A stretch of DNA of 41,974 bases from Nocardiopsis flavescens (GCF_900141985.1 NZ_FQZK01000037.1:1508-43481); one strand, 5' to 3'; numbered from the stretch's first letter, positions 16,209 to 24,416 are shown. Notes: generated by a model not told the origin, from the letters alone. Made by a program: numbers and translations.

Positions 16209-17264
16209 GTGAGGACGGCGCCCGTGGCCGGGGCCGCGGAGCCGGCGGACGGCACGGACGCGCCGCCCCGGCACGCCCGCCGGGTGCTCGGGCTGCTGCT
16301 GCTCCTGGCCGCCCTGGCGGTCGCGGTGCCGGCCGGCCTGGCCTTCGGGGCCAACCCGCTCTCCCCCGGGCAGGTGTGGTGGGGCCTGTGGCGGCCGGAC
16401 GGGTCCGAGGAGGCGCTCATCGTGTGGACGCTCCGCGTCCCGCGCACGGTGGCGGGCCTGCTGGTGGGCGCGGCCTTCGGGGTGGCGGGAGCGCTGATCC
16501 AGGCGCTCACCCGCAACCCGCTGGCCGACGCCGGCATCCTGGGGATCAACGCCGGAGCGGGGTTCGCGGTGACCCTGGGCGTGGGCTTCCTCGGCCTGTC
16601 GGGCATCACCGGCTACATCTGGTTCGCCTTCGCGGGTGCGGCGGCGGCCACGGTCCTGGTCTACGTCATCGGCTCGGCCGGCCGGGGCCCCGCGGCGCCG
16701 GTCACGCTCGTGCTCGCGGGTGTCGCGCTGGGCGCCGTGCTGACGAGTTCCGCCACGTTCCTGACGCTGATCGACGAGGACACCTTCCGGTCGGTCCGCG
16801 CCTGGGGCCTGGGGTCCATCGCCCGCACGGGCCTGGACGACACCCTCGCCGTGCTGCCGTTCCTCCTCGCCGGAACGGTCCTCGCCCTCGCCGTGGCGGG
16901 CTCGCTGAACGCGATCGCGCTCGGCGACGACCTGGCCGCGTCCCTGGGCGCCAGGGTGCGGCGCACCCGTGTGCTCGGCGTCGTCGCGGTGGCCCTGCTG
17001 GCCGGCGGGGCGACCGCGCTGACCGGGGGGATCGCCTTCGTGGGCCTCATGGTGCCGCACGTCGTGCGGTGGTTCACGGGTCCGGACCAGCGGTGGATCA
17101 TCGCGTGCTCGGCCGTGGCCGCGGCGGTGCTCGTCCTGGCGTCGGACGTCGTGGGCAGGGTGGTCGCCAGGCCCTCCGAGATCGAGGTCGGCATCGTGAC
17201 CGCCGTGGTCGGCGCTCCGGTCCTGATCGCGCTGGTGCGGCGCAGGAAGGCGAGCGGCCTGTGA
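16209..17264 (+). CDS. FecCD-family siderophore permease, subunit 1
   Basis: 351 residues with about nine to ten hydrophobic helices. FecCD hallmarks are LRVPRTVAGLLVGAAFGVAG, QALTRNPLADAGILGINAGA and GGIAFVGLMVPHVVRW, the last part of the loop contacting the ATPase. It forms half of the inner-membrane channel for ferric siderophore, pairing with the next gene product. The start is GTG 16209 with GGACGAG upstream. It lies 73 bases after the binding-protein gene, and its stop overlaps the next start by GTGA, so the three genes form an operon. Confidence 0.93.
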   Translation: MRTAPVAGAAEPADGTDAPPRHARRVLGLLLLLAALAVAVPAGLAFGANPLSPGQVWWGLWRPDGSEEALIVWTLRVPRTVAGLLVGAAFGVAGALIQALTRNPLADAGILGINAGAGFAVTLGVGFLGLSGITGYIWFAFAGAAAATVLVYVIGSAGRGPAAPVTLVLAGVALGAVLTSSATFLTLIDEDTFRSVRAWGLGSIARTGLDDTLAVLPFLLAGTVLALAVAGSLNAIALGDDLAASLGARVRRTRVLGVVAVALLAGGATALTGGIAFVGLMVPHVVRWFTGPDQRWIIACSAVAAAVLVLASDVVGRVVARPSEIEVGIVTAVVGAPVLIALVRRRKASGL

Positions 17265-18367
17265 GCACCGTGTCCCGCCCACGCGGCGCCGGTACCCCCT
17301 CCCCTCGGGTGGACTTCGGCTACGCCACCGCCACCCTGCGGGCCCGTCGGCTCTCCGTGCGGATCCCCGTCCGGCTGCTGCTCGTCTCGCTGGTCCTGTT
17401 CGCCGTCGCCGTCGCCGCGGCGACGGCCGCGATCACGGTCGGGGACTACCCCCTGACCCTCGGCGAGGTGGCGGCGGCCCTCGGCGGCGGGGGCGAACCC
17501 TTCCAGCGCACCATCGTCGTCGAGTGGCGGCTGCCCGTCGCCGTCGCCGTCGTCGTGTTCGGCGCGCTGCTGGGCATCGGCGGGGCCGTCTTCCAGTCCC
17601 TGACGCGCAACCCCCTCGGCTCGCCGGACGTGATCGGTTTCGACGCGGGCTCCTACACCGCCGTGGTGCTGACCATCCTGGTCCTCGGTTCCAGCGACTA
17701 CTGGTCGATCGCCTCCGCGGCGCTGGCGGGCGGCCTGGGGACGGCGCTGGCCGTCTACCTCCTCGCCTACCGGCGGGGCGTCGTCGGGTTCCGGCTGATC
17801 ATCGTCGGTATCGGTGTCTCCGCGATGCTGGGCTCGGTCAACGCGTACCTCATCACCCGCGCGGAGATCGACGACGCGATGGCGGTGGGCTTCTGGGGCG
17901 CCGGCTCGGTCTCCCGGGTCTCGTGGAACGGCCTGGCGCCCTCGCTGGCGATCGCGGCGGCGATCGTGCTCGCCGCGGCCCTGCTCGCCCCCGCGCTGCG
18001 GCGGCTGGAGCTGGGGGACGACGCGGCCGTGACGCTGGGGACCCGCACCGGCCCGGTACGCCTGGGGCTGATGGTGACGGGGGTGGCCACCTCCGCGCTG
18101 GTGACCGCGGCGGCGGGCCCCATCGGGTTCATCGCCCTGGTCGCGCCCCAGCTGGCGCGGCGCCTCACGCGGTCGCCGGGGGTGAGCCTGCTGTCGTCGG
18201 CCGCCATGGGTGCGGTGCTGCTGGCCGGCGCCCACGTGCTCTCGCTGGCGGTCGCCCAGGTGTACCGGCCCGTCCCGGTCGGCCTGATCACCGTGTGCCT
18301 GGGCGGCCTGTACCTGATCCGGCTCCTGGTCGGGGAGACCCGTGGCCACTACACGGGGCCCCGGTGA
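17261..18367 (+). CDS. FecCD-family siderophore permease, subunit 2
   Basis: 368 residues. A roughly 40-residue cytoplasmic N-terminal extension precedes the FecCD core: EWRLPVAVAVVVFGALLGIG, QSLTRNPLGSPDVIGFDAGS and AGPIGFIALVAPQLARRL. It is the partner of the preceding permease. The start GTG 17261 overlaps the previous stop (GTGA). No ATPase gene follows, which is unusual for this operon type; the energising subunit must be encoded elsewhere. Confidence 0.93.
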   Translation: MSTVSRPRGAGTPSPRVDFGYATATLRARRLSVRIPVRLLLVSLVLFAVAVAAATAAITVGDYPLTLGEVAAALGGGGEPFQRTIVVEWRLPVAVAVVVFGALLGIGGAVFQSLTRNPLGSPDVIGFDAGSYTAVVLTILVLGSSDYWSIASAALAGGLGTALAVYLLAYRRGVVGFRLIIVGIGVSAMLGSVNAYLITRAEIDDAMAVGFWGAGSVSRVSWNGLAPSLAIAAAIVLAAALLAPALRRLELGDDAAVTLGTRTGPVRLGLMVTGVATSALVTAAAGPIGFIALVAPQLARRLTRSPGVSLLSSAAMGAVLLAGAHVLSLAVAQVYRPVPVGLITVCLGGLYLIRLLVGETRGHYTGPR

Positions 18368-18405
18368 CCGACCGCGTCCGGCGGGGGGCGGCTAGGGTCG
18401 GGGGC

Positions 18406-19047
18406 ATGCGCGACATCCGGGTCGTCCTGATCGGCGGCACCTCCCACACCGGCAAGTCCACGACCGCACAGGTGCTCGCAGAGCGCCTCGGCTTCTCGTA
18501 CGCCGGTACCGACCACCTGGCCCGCCACCCCGGCCGCCCGTGGCGGACGCCCGACCGGGAGGTGCCCCCGCACGTCGCCGAGCACTACGGCACCCTGGCC
18601 CCGGACGAGCTGATCGCTTCCGTCCTCGCCCACTACGAGCGCCTGTGGCCGCGCATTCGGGAGACCGTCGCCGAGCACGCCGCGGGCGGGGGCCCCGGCC
18701 TGGTGCTGGAGGGGTCGGCGCTGTGGCCGGCCAGGGTCGCGGAACTGGACGTCCCGGGCACGGGGGCGGTGTGGCTCACCGCCGACGAGGGCGTGCTGCG
18801 CGAGCGGGTGTACGCGGAGTCCGGCCGCGCCGACGCGACCCCGCGGGAGCGGCACCTCATCGACGTGTTCCTGGACCGCACCCTGCGCTTCCAGAGCCTC
18901 ATGCGCGCCGAGGTCGACCGGAGCGGCCTCACCGCGCTGCCCGTCGGCGGCTCCATGGACCCCGGCGGGACCGCCGACGCCGTGCTCGCCGCGGTCACCG
19001 CCCAGGTCCGTGCGGGGCGCGCTGGCCGGGGCGCCGCCCCCCGCTGA
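18406..19047 (+). CDS. P-loop kinase-like protein
   Basis: 213 residues. The Walker A motif is GGTSHTGKST (residues 10-19). A hydrophobic beta strand with LVLEGSALWP lies at about 103-112, and a possible LID-type segment near RERVYAESGRADATPRERH carries the arginines expected to contact phosphate. The size and layout fit small-molecule kinases of the AAA_33 or 2-phosphoglycerate-kinase-like type; the substrate is unknown. The ATG at 18406 has a GGGTCGGGGG stretch upstream. A GTG at 18364 overlapping the permease stop would add 14 residues and couple it to the uptake operon. It is not an ABC ATPase: no LSGGQ-type motif is present. Confidence 0.8.
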   Translation: MRDIRVVLIGGTSHTGKSTTAQVLAERLGFSYAGTDHLARHPGRPWRTPDREVPPHVAEHYGTLAPDELIASVLAHYERLWPRIRETVAEHAAGGGPGLVLEGSALWPARVAELDVPGTGAVWLTADEGVLRERVYAESGRADATPRERHLIDVFLDRTLRFQSLMRAEVDRSGLTALPVGGSMDPGGTADAVLAAVTAQVRAGRAGRGAAPR

Positions 19048-19268
19048 CCCGCGCGCTCCTCGGCCGCGGTGGAGCCGGGGGCCGCAACCGGCGGGGCCCG
19101 GCGAAGGCTGCGCCCGCAGGTCGCACGGCCCCTTCTTACCTTCTTTAGAGTTGAGTGAGAAAGACTCAATTAAAGGAACATCAGTCGACGCATGACCGTT
19201 CTCAGCGGTAGAGGGCCGTACGGGTGTCCGCCCGCGGGTCCGCACAACCCGTCGAGGAGGTCCGGGCC

Positions 19269-19412
19269 ATGGCACCGACCGTCGTCCGCCCACCTCGCCG
19301 ACGTACCGGCGGGAGTATCCGCCGCGCGGCGCGCCCGGCCCGTTCCCGGGCGGACCCGGCTCCCGCCGCGGCCACCGCCCGGACGAGCGCGGCCTCCGCG
19401 CCCCGGCCCTGA
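19269..19412 (+). CDS. Possible small Arg/Pro/Ala-rich protein
   Basis: A 47-codon frame whose ATG at 19269 is preceded by a perfect AGGAGG 8 bases upstream, with high third-position GC. The product is basic and low in complexity (PPRRRTGGSIRRAARPARSR), with no recognisable domain or signal. An in-frame GTG at 19224 would lengthen it to 62 residues. The ribosome site is the main support; it could also be coincidental. Confidence 0.3.
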   Translation: MAPTVVRPPRRRTGGSIRRAARPARSRADPAPAAATARTSAASAPRP

Positions 19413-19451
19413 ACCGCCGGGGCTGCCGCTGCACCGGGAGCCCCGGCTCCA

Positions 19452-19524
19452 CCCGGGGTCCGTCCGTCCTACGGACCCCGGGCCACCCGGCCGCCGGACC
19501 CCCGCGGGGGCGGTCCGGCGGCCG
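19452..19524. terminator. Two tandem perfect hairpins
   Basis: First stem: 19452-19463 with 19471-19482 (12 bp, 7-base loop). Second stem: 19488-19500 with 19512-19524 (13 bp), whose 11-base loop contains a further self-complementary core. They lie 40 bases after the small frame at 19412 and 172 bases past the end of the opposing lipoprotein operon. They may be a bidirectional terminator pair or part of a structured RNA. Confidence 0.45.
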
Positions 19525-19695
19525 AACGCCCCCGTCGGCGGGCGCGTGGGGCACACCGCGCGGGACGGCGGGCCCGTGTTCGCATCGCGGACGGAGACCG
19601 TCGCCGGCCGGTACGCGGCGCCGGTCATGGCCGCGCAGCGCTCGCCCGCCCCTCCCCGGGGGTACCGGTCTCCCGGCGCAGGCCGGCCGCTCGGC

Positions 19696-20223
19696 TCAGG
19701 GCCGCCCGTCACCGCAGTCGACGTAGTCGGCGGCGCTGGCCGTGTACTCCTCGGTCGTGTCGAAGACGCCCTCGAACTCCTCCGTGTAGGCGTTCACGAA
19801 CGTCTCACCGTCCGGCGCCCCCTCGCACCAGGTCACCTCGTTCGCCCACATCACCCCACCGAGCGCCCCGTCCAGACGGCTCAGACCATTGGCTGCCTCA
19901 TCGGTGCGCCACTCACTCTTGTCGAGGACGACCTCATGGCCCTCACCGCTCTCCACGGCACGAACGGCACCCGACTCCAGCAGCCTCTCCACGGACAACT
20001 CATCGGTGTTGCCCAGCACCTCCGCCGAACCGGTCTCGGTGAACATCCGCTCCAGCGTCAGGACACTCACCTCACGCTCCATCCAGAAGAAGGAGACACC
20101 GGTCCTCTCGACGGGCTCCGAGGATTCGTCCTGCGCCGCCCGACCTGCGCAGGCGACCAACATCAGCACTGCTGCGGCCACCGCCGAACACCGGAGGAAC
20201 GTCGTCCTCACGAGGGATTTCAC
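19696..20223 (-). CDS. Lipoprotein paralogue 1 of the five-gene operon
   Basis: 175 residues. Signal and lipobox LVAC (Cys 25). The mature domain of about 130 residues is nearly the same as that of the neighbouring lipoprotein: VSVLTLERMF, NTDELSVERLLESGA, a Trp after an acidic/basic turn, TWCEG, DGETFVNAY and a terminal ADYVDCG. The two Cys (WC and DC) are kept in all three paralogues and could form a disulfide. Its ATG overlaps the preceding stop by 4 bases. The domain also resembles the C terminus (about residues 733-835) of the 848-residue protein in this operon. Function unknown; an extracellular membrane-anchored partner of that protein is my inference. Confidence 0.85.
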   Translation of the reverse strand: MKSLVRTTFLRCSAVAAAVLMLVACAGRAAQDESSEPVERTGVSFFWMEREVSVLTLERMFTETGSAEVLGNTDELSVERLLESGAVRAVESGEGHEVVLDKSEWRTDEAANGLSRLDGALGGVMWANEVTWCEGAPDGETFVNAYTEEFEGVFDTTEEYTASAADYVDCGDGRP

Positions 20224-20735
20224 GGCCGCCCTTCCCCGCAGTCGACGTAGTCGGCGATGCTGGCCTCGTACTCCTCATGCGTGTCGAAGGCCTTCGTGAA
20301 CTCCTCCGTGTAGGCGTTCACGAACGTCTCACCGTCCACCGCTTCACCGCACCACGACACCTCGTTCGCCCACATCACCCCACCAAGCGCCCCGTCCAGG
20401 CGTCTCAGACCATTGACTGCCTCATCGGTGCGCCACTCCGCCTTGTCGAGGACGACCTCATGGCCCTCCCCACCTTCCACAGGCCGGGCGGCACCCGACT
20501 CCAGCAACCTCTCCACGGACAGCTCATCGGTGTTGCCCAGCACCTCCTCCGAACCGGTCTCGGCGAACATCCGCTCCAGCGTCAGGACGCTCACCTCACG
20601 CTTCACCCACGAAAGGGTGACGACCGTCCTCTCGACGGGCTCCGCGGGCTCCTCCGGAGTCCCCACCGCACCGCACGCCATGAGCGGCAGGACCACTGCG
20701 GCCACCGCCGAACACCGGAGGAACGTCGTCCTCAC
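20220..20735 (-). CDS. Lipoprotein paralogue 2 of the five-gene operon
   Basis: 171 residues with lipobox LMAC (Cys 21). Across the mature part it is largely identical to the next downstream lipoprotein, including NTDELSVERLLESGA, RLDGALGGVMWANEV and DGETFVNAYTEEF, which indicates a recent tandem duplication. The conserved WC and DC cysteines are present. Four-base ATGA overlaps on both sides show translational coupling. As with its sisters, the domain plan (L-E-x-M-F, then G-x-x-x-x-V, a conserved Trp, then DG-x-T-x-x-N) matches the C-terminal region of the large operon protein. Confidence 0.85.
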   Translation of the reverse strand: MRTTFLRCSAVAAVVLPLMACGAVGTPEEPAEPVERTVVTLSWVKREVSVLTLERMFAETGSEEVLGNTDELSVERLLESGAARPVEGGEGHEVVLDKAEWRTDEAVNGLRRLDGALGGVMWANEVSWCGEAVDGETFVNAYTEEFTKAFDTHEEYEASIADYVDCGEGRP

Positions 20736-21292
20736 GAGGGATCTTCCCCGCAGTCGACGTAGTCGGCGATGTCCTCCAGGTACTCCTCATGCGTGTCGAA
20801 GGCACCGGCCTCCAGCGCGGGATAGGAGTCGACGAAGGTGTCGCCGGGCACCTCGGGGCCGCACCAGGAGACCCCGTTCTCCCTCAGGAGGTCGGCCAGG
20901 GCCTGGTCCACCTCCTGGAGCAGGGGACCGTCGCCGCTCAGCCCCTCACCGAGAGAGGGGGACCACAGCTCCGGGTCGGTCTCCACCCGGGTCCCCTCGC
21001 CGTCCTCGACCAGGACCCCGGCCTCGGTGAGCACGTCCCCCGGCCGGTCCCCGGCGTGGACCGCGGCCGGGTCCGGGTCCTGCTCGGCGAACATGCGCTC
21101 CAGCGTGAACGTCCGCACGGTCCGCAGCACCCACTCCGCGCTGGGCCCGCCCGAGGCCCCGGTCCCCTCCGAGGCCTCGACCTCCCCCGGGTCCGCGATC
21201 TCCTCTGCCGCCGGGGCGCACGCGCCGACGAACAAGAGCACGGACACGGTCGCCACGGCTCGGAAAGTACGTCTCCCTGGTCCCTGCGTCAT
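20732..21292 (-). CDS. Lipoprotein paralogue 3 of the five-gene operon
   Basis: 186 residues with lipobox VGAC (Cys 25), then an acidic Ser/Gly linker. It is the most diverged paralogue but keeps TFTLERMFAE, GVLVEDGEG, the conserved Trp, SWCG, GDTFVDSY, FDTHEEY and ADYVDCGE. It is also the one most like the large protein: TRVETDPELW here against IRVETDRGKW at residues 773-782 there, in the same position relative to flanking motifs. Its ATG overlaps the stop of the 848-residue gene (ATGA), so it is made directly after it. Confidence 0.85.
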   Translation of the reverse strand: MTQGPGRRTFRAVATVSVLLFVGACAPAAEEIADPGEVEASEGTGASGGPSAEWVLRTVRTFTLERMFAEQDPDPAAVHAGDRPGDVLTEAGVLVEDGEGTRVETDPELWSPSLGEGLSGDGPLLQEVDQALADLLRENGVSWCGPEVPGDTFVDSYPALEAGAFDTHEEYLEDIADYVDCGEDPS

Positions 21293-23835
21293 TCGTCGTC
21301 CTCGGTCTCTCGGCGTCCTTCCTCCTGCACCAGGTCATACCGGGTGTTGTAAGGAGTCGCGAACTCGTTGTACATGGTGTTGCCGTCCGTCTGCTCCCTG
21401 TTGGACGGATCGAGCTGGGTGCTGTTCAGGGCGGCGTGCAACGCGTTGGCCGCCCCGTCCCCCCCGCCCCCGGGCTCGTTCTCCACGTCCCACTTGCCGC
21501 GGTCCGTCTCGACCCGGATCGAGCCGTCCGCCGCGTAGGAGACGATGCCGTGCTTCTCCAGCTCATGGAGCTGCTCCTGCCCGGGCCCCTGGACCACCGC
21601 TCCGTTCTCGGAGGTCAGGATGTGGGCGAGGAACTGCACCTGCTGGTTCTCCCTGCGTGCCTCCTCGCTCTCGTTCCCGTGGCTCGGAACATTCGCGACG
21701 ATCTCCGCGTCGGAAGCCGCCAGGTGTTCGACGATGGCATCCGACCCCAGGTCCAGCCCCTTGTTGATGAGGCCTCCCATGACCGGGATCTTCTCCACCA
21801 GGGTCCCCGCCTCGCCCAGCGCGTACCCGTACAGTTCCTCCCGCCGCTGCTGCGCGGACGCGTCGTCCCCGACCCTGTCGTCGAGTTCCATGGAGATGCC
21901 CAGCTCGATGAGCGAGTGGAGGGTCGCGGGCCCGCGTGCGGCGAGCTCGGTGTCCCCGGTCGCGATATAGAACTCGGTCGCCGCGTACTCGTACGCGGCA
22001 GTGGAGTTGATGACCCGTGTTGCGGCCGCTTCGTCGCCCATCAGGTACTGCATGTAGGCGGCCCGCTCCTGGATGCCGATGTTGAAGGCACCCGTTTCCG
22101 GGTTGTACTCACCGACACCGGTGATCAGCTCGTCGTTGTTCCCGCCGTCCTCGATGACGCTCTCGGCGAAGCTGACGATGTAGGAGTCGAAGACCCCGGC
22201 GAACGCATCGGCGAGTTCGGGGTTGAACTCGGTGAACGAGGCGTCCTCGCTGTCTCCCACATCGACACCGGTGTCGGTCAGCGCCTCCTGCATCTCCGCC
22301 GTGGTGACCAGATCGATGAACCCGGCTGCGGCCGTCCCCGCCCGCTCCCGGACCTCGTCGTCCTCGCTGAGGGCGTCCTCGGCCATCCAGTCGATGAGCC
22401 CGCGCGCGGTCGCGCCGCCGTCGTGCCATTCGTAGGTGAGCAGGCCCTCGACCGCGTTGGGGCGCTCGTGCGGGGCGAGCTCGGGCAGGCCCGGAATGCT
22501 CTCCGCGCCGCCCGGGTACTCGCCGGTGAGCACGTAGTGGTTGGCGTCCTCGTTGCGGGTGCCGACCTCCACCAGCGGGGCCAGGTCCTCCGACACCACC
22601 CAGCCGTTTTCGCCCTCCGCGCCCCAGTAGTGCATGTACGCGCCCGCGCCCAGGGTGAGGTTGGTGGAGAACGCGTCACCGCCCTGGAGTTCGTCGTCGG
22701 TGTACCGGAGCAGCTGCGACAGAGCCAGCGCGTCGTCCTGGTAGTTGACCAGGTGGTACGGCATCTCCCCGTCGCCGCCCGGCGCGAGGAAGGGCCCCTC
22801 GGTCGCCCGGCGCACGCTCTCCGGCAGCAGGTCGTACCCGCCGCCCAGGTCCTCGTCGGAGAGGGTGAGCAGCCCGTCGCCGAGCACCCCCAGCGCGTGC
22901 GCGCGCTCCTCCCCGCTCATGTGGTCGCCGTCCATCCACCCCGGGACGGACAGGACACCCGTGTAGGGGCCGCCGCCCTCCAGCTCCAGGTTGGTATAGA
23001 ACTCCTCCAGGAAGTCGATCTCCTCGGAGCGGAACCCGGAGCCGGTGTTCTGGGCCTGCTTGGCGTTGGTGCCGATCATCGCCATCATGAGCATCAGCTC
23101 GTGGTAGCGGTCGTCCAGCGGCTTGTCCCCGGACCAGTAGGAGGCCAGCTCGGTGGACCACTCGCGGGCGTTCTCGTCGGTCAGCTCACGGCCGTCCACC
23201 AGCATCGTGTACTTGTTCGGGTCGAGGTTGTAGAACGCCCAGTTCGCGTACCCGCCGTCGATGAGCTTCTGCACGTTGACCTTGGTGGGGCCGCCCTCCA
23301 GCATGGCGCCGACCTCCTCGGCGTGCCCCTGGTAGGTGTTCCACAGGGTGTCGAACCGCCCCTGGACGCTCGTGCGCTTCTCGACCAGCTCGTCGTACAG
23401 GTCCCGGCAGGTGTCCTCGTCGCTCCAGAACCAGCTGCGCTCGGGGAACGTCGCCGTGATGTGGCTGGAGGAGAACTTGCCCGGGACCCGCCCCTCGCAG
23501 TTGGTGACGGCGGTGTTCCACTCCTCCACCAGCTCCTCGCGCCCGTCGCGGAACTCCTCCACGTGGTCGGCCCACTGGTCGCTGACCATGGCCGCGTAGG
23601 TCAGGGCCACGGCGGCGTCCACCCACAGCTGCCGGTCCTCGGCGGACAGGGTGGTGATGTCCCAGGCCAGGAGGCTCGTGAACTGCCCGGCCGCGCCGTC
23701 CAGGCTCGACTGGAGGTTCTCGGAGTCGCCCAGGACCCGGCCGTTGAGCTCCTCGAAGTCGGCGGACCGGGCCCGGACCAGCGCGGGGACCGCGTCGATG
23801 GTGCGCAGGGTCAGGGAGATGTCGAAAGTAGCCAC
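21289..23835 (-). CDS. 848-residue protein, candidate WXG-type exported effector
   Basis: No signal peptide and no transmembrane helix. Residues 1-200 are long and helical with repeated Trp (QLWVDAAV, DQWADHVEEF, EEWNTAVTNC, RSWFWSDEDTC), resembling the N-terminal regions of large WXG/LXG-type proteins. Residues 200-640 are acidic and helix-rich and may hold TPR-like repeats. About 640-730 contains a hydrophobic Gly-rich segment (VEKIPVMGGLINKGLDLGSD). Residues 733-848 resemble the mature domain of the three lipoproteins that follow. The start is GTG 23835 with GAGGA upstream. It sits between a WXG100-like gene and the lipoproteins in one operon. No catalytic or toxin domain recognised. Actinobacterial proteins annotated as TPR-region or DUF6571 are possible relatives. 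Confidence 0.85.
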   Translation of the reverse strand: MATFDISLTLRTIDAVPALVRARSADFEELNGRVLGDSENLQSSLDGAAGQFTSLLAWDITTLSAEDRQLWVDAAVALTYAAMVSDQWADHVEEFRDGREELVEEWNTAVTNCEGRVPGKFSSSHITATFPERSWFWSDEDTCRDLYDELVEKRTSVQGRFDTLWNTYQGHAEEVGAMLEGGPTKVNVQKLIDGGYANWAFYNLDPNKYTMLVDGRELTDENAREWSTELASYWSGDKPLDDRYHELMLMMAMIGTNAKQAQNTGSGFRSEEIDFLEEFYTNLELEGGGPYTGVLSVPGWMDGDHMSGEERAHALGVLGDGLLTLSDEDLGGGYDLLPESVRRATEGPFLAPGGDGEMPYHLVNYQDDALALSQLLRYTDDELQGGDAFSTNLTLGAGAYMHYWGAEGENGWVVSEDLAPLVEVGTRNEDANHYVLTGEYPGGAESIPGLPELAPHERPNAVEGLLTYEWHDGGATARGLIDWMAEDALSEDDEVRERAGTAAAGFIDLVTTAEMQEALTDTGVDVGDSEDASFTEFNPELADAFAGVFDSYIVSFAESVIEDGGNNDELITGVGEYNPETGAFNIGIQERAAYMQYLMGDEAAATRVINSTAAYEYAATEFYIATGDTELAARGPATLHSLIELGISMELDDRVGDDASAQQRREELYGYALGEAGTLVEKIPVMGGLINKGLDLGSDAIVEHLAASDAEIVANVPSHGNESEEARRENQQVQFLAHILTSENGAVVQGPGQEQLHELEKHGIVSYAADGSIRVETDRGKWDVENEPGGGGDGAANALHAALNSTQLDPSNREQTDGNTMYNEFATPYNTRYDLVQEEGRRETEDDE

Positions 23836-23883
23836 AGGGCATCCTCAGAAGAAGCGGGGGAGGGGACGTGACCGGGACCGGGG

Positions 23884-24225
23884 TCAGTAGAAGTTGACGT
23901 TGCCCAGACCGGGCGGGACGTGCTCGGTGGCGCCGGACAGCTCCTCGGAGCTCTCCAGGTCGTTGAGGGCGATCTCGCTCGCCCCCGCCTGGATGTTGTC
24001 GGCGAGCTGGAGGCCGTGCCCCTGGACGTCCACGAACCCCTGGAGGTGGAGTTCGCGGAAGGACCGCCATCCCGCCTCGACGTCCTCCTCGCCCGCCACC
24101 CGGATCGCGTCGTCGACCGTCAGGTCGAACGCGTCGGCCAGCCCCGCCATCGCCGTCGCCAGCGCCTCGGCGTCCTCGCCGCCCTGGCGCGCCTCGTTCG
24201 GATTCGCACCGGTTCCACCGCTCAT
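23884..24225 (-). CDS. WXG100-like small protein
   Basis: 113 residues, no signal peptide. It is predicted as two helices around a central turn, with EAGWRSF at about residues 51-57 in place of the classic W-x-G turn; the size and helix-turn-helix plan fit the ESAT-6/WXG100 superfamily, though W-R-S is not the canonical motif. The tail is Pro/Gly/Asn with a terminal Tyr. The ATG at 24225 has an almost full-length Shine-Dalgarno match, AAGGAGGTG, so translation should be strong. As first gene of the operon, 48 bases before the large protein, it is probably that protein's secretion or folding partner. No ESX secretion genes are in the window. Confidence 0.75.
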   Translation of the reverse strand: MSGGTGANPNEARQGGEDAEALATAMAGLADAFDLTVDDAIRVAGEEDVEAGWRSFRELHLQGFVDVQGHGLQLADNIQAGASEIALNDLESSEELSGATEHVPPGLGNVNFY

Positions 24226-24371
24226 CGCGGTACACCTCCTTCGTCACGAGGGAACCATCGTTATCCGTAGATCGCGAAGAAAACGTAGCAGTTGAGGTTT
24301 TCCCGCATGGTTACGGCTTCGTGATGACGGGACGGCGTACCGCGGGCGGGGGAACGGGGCGGACACGCGGA

Positions 24372-24406
24372 CGGGGGGCCGCCGGCGCATCGCCGACGAC
24401 CCCCCG
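24372..24406 (-). terminator. Hairpin terminator of the OmpA-domain gene
   Basis: 16-base arms (24372-24387 and 24391-24406) with a 3-base loop, 10 bases past the stop at 24417. The only two mismatches become G-U pairs in the minus-strand RNA, which indicates this orientation. No T-run. Confidence 0.6.
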
Positions 24407-24416
24407 CTCCCCCGGT

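Larger units (their letters stand above)
19048..19695. other. Intergenic region with A/T island and strong hairpins
   Basis: About 650 bases between the kinase gene and the 3' end of the minus-strand lipoprotein operon. It contains an A/T-rich island (about 19135-19185) with the palindrome TTGAGT-7 nt-ACTCAA (19151-19169), a possible small gene (19269-19412) and two perfect stem-loops (19452-19482 and 19488-19524). Apart from these I see nothing that codes convincingly. Confidence 0.5.
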
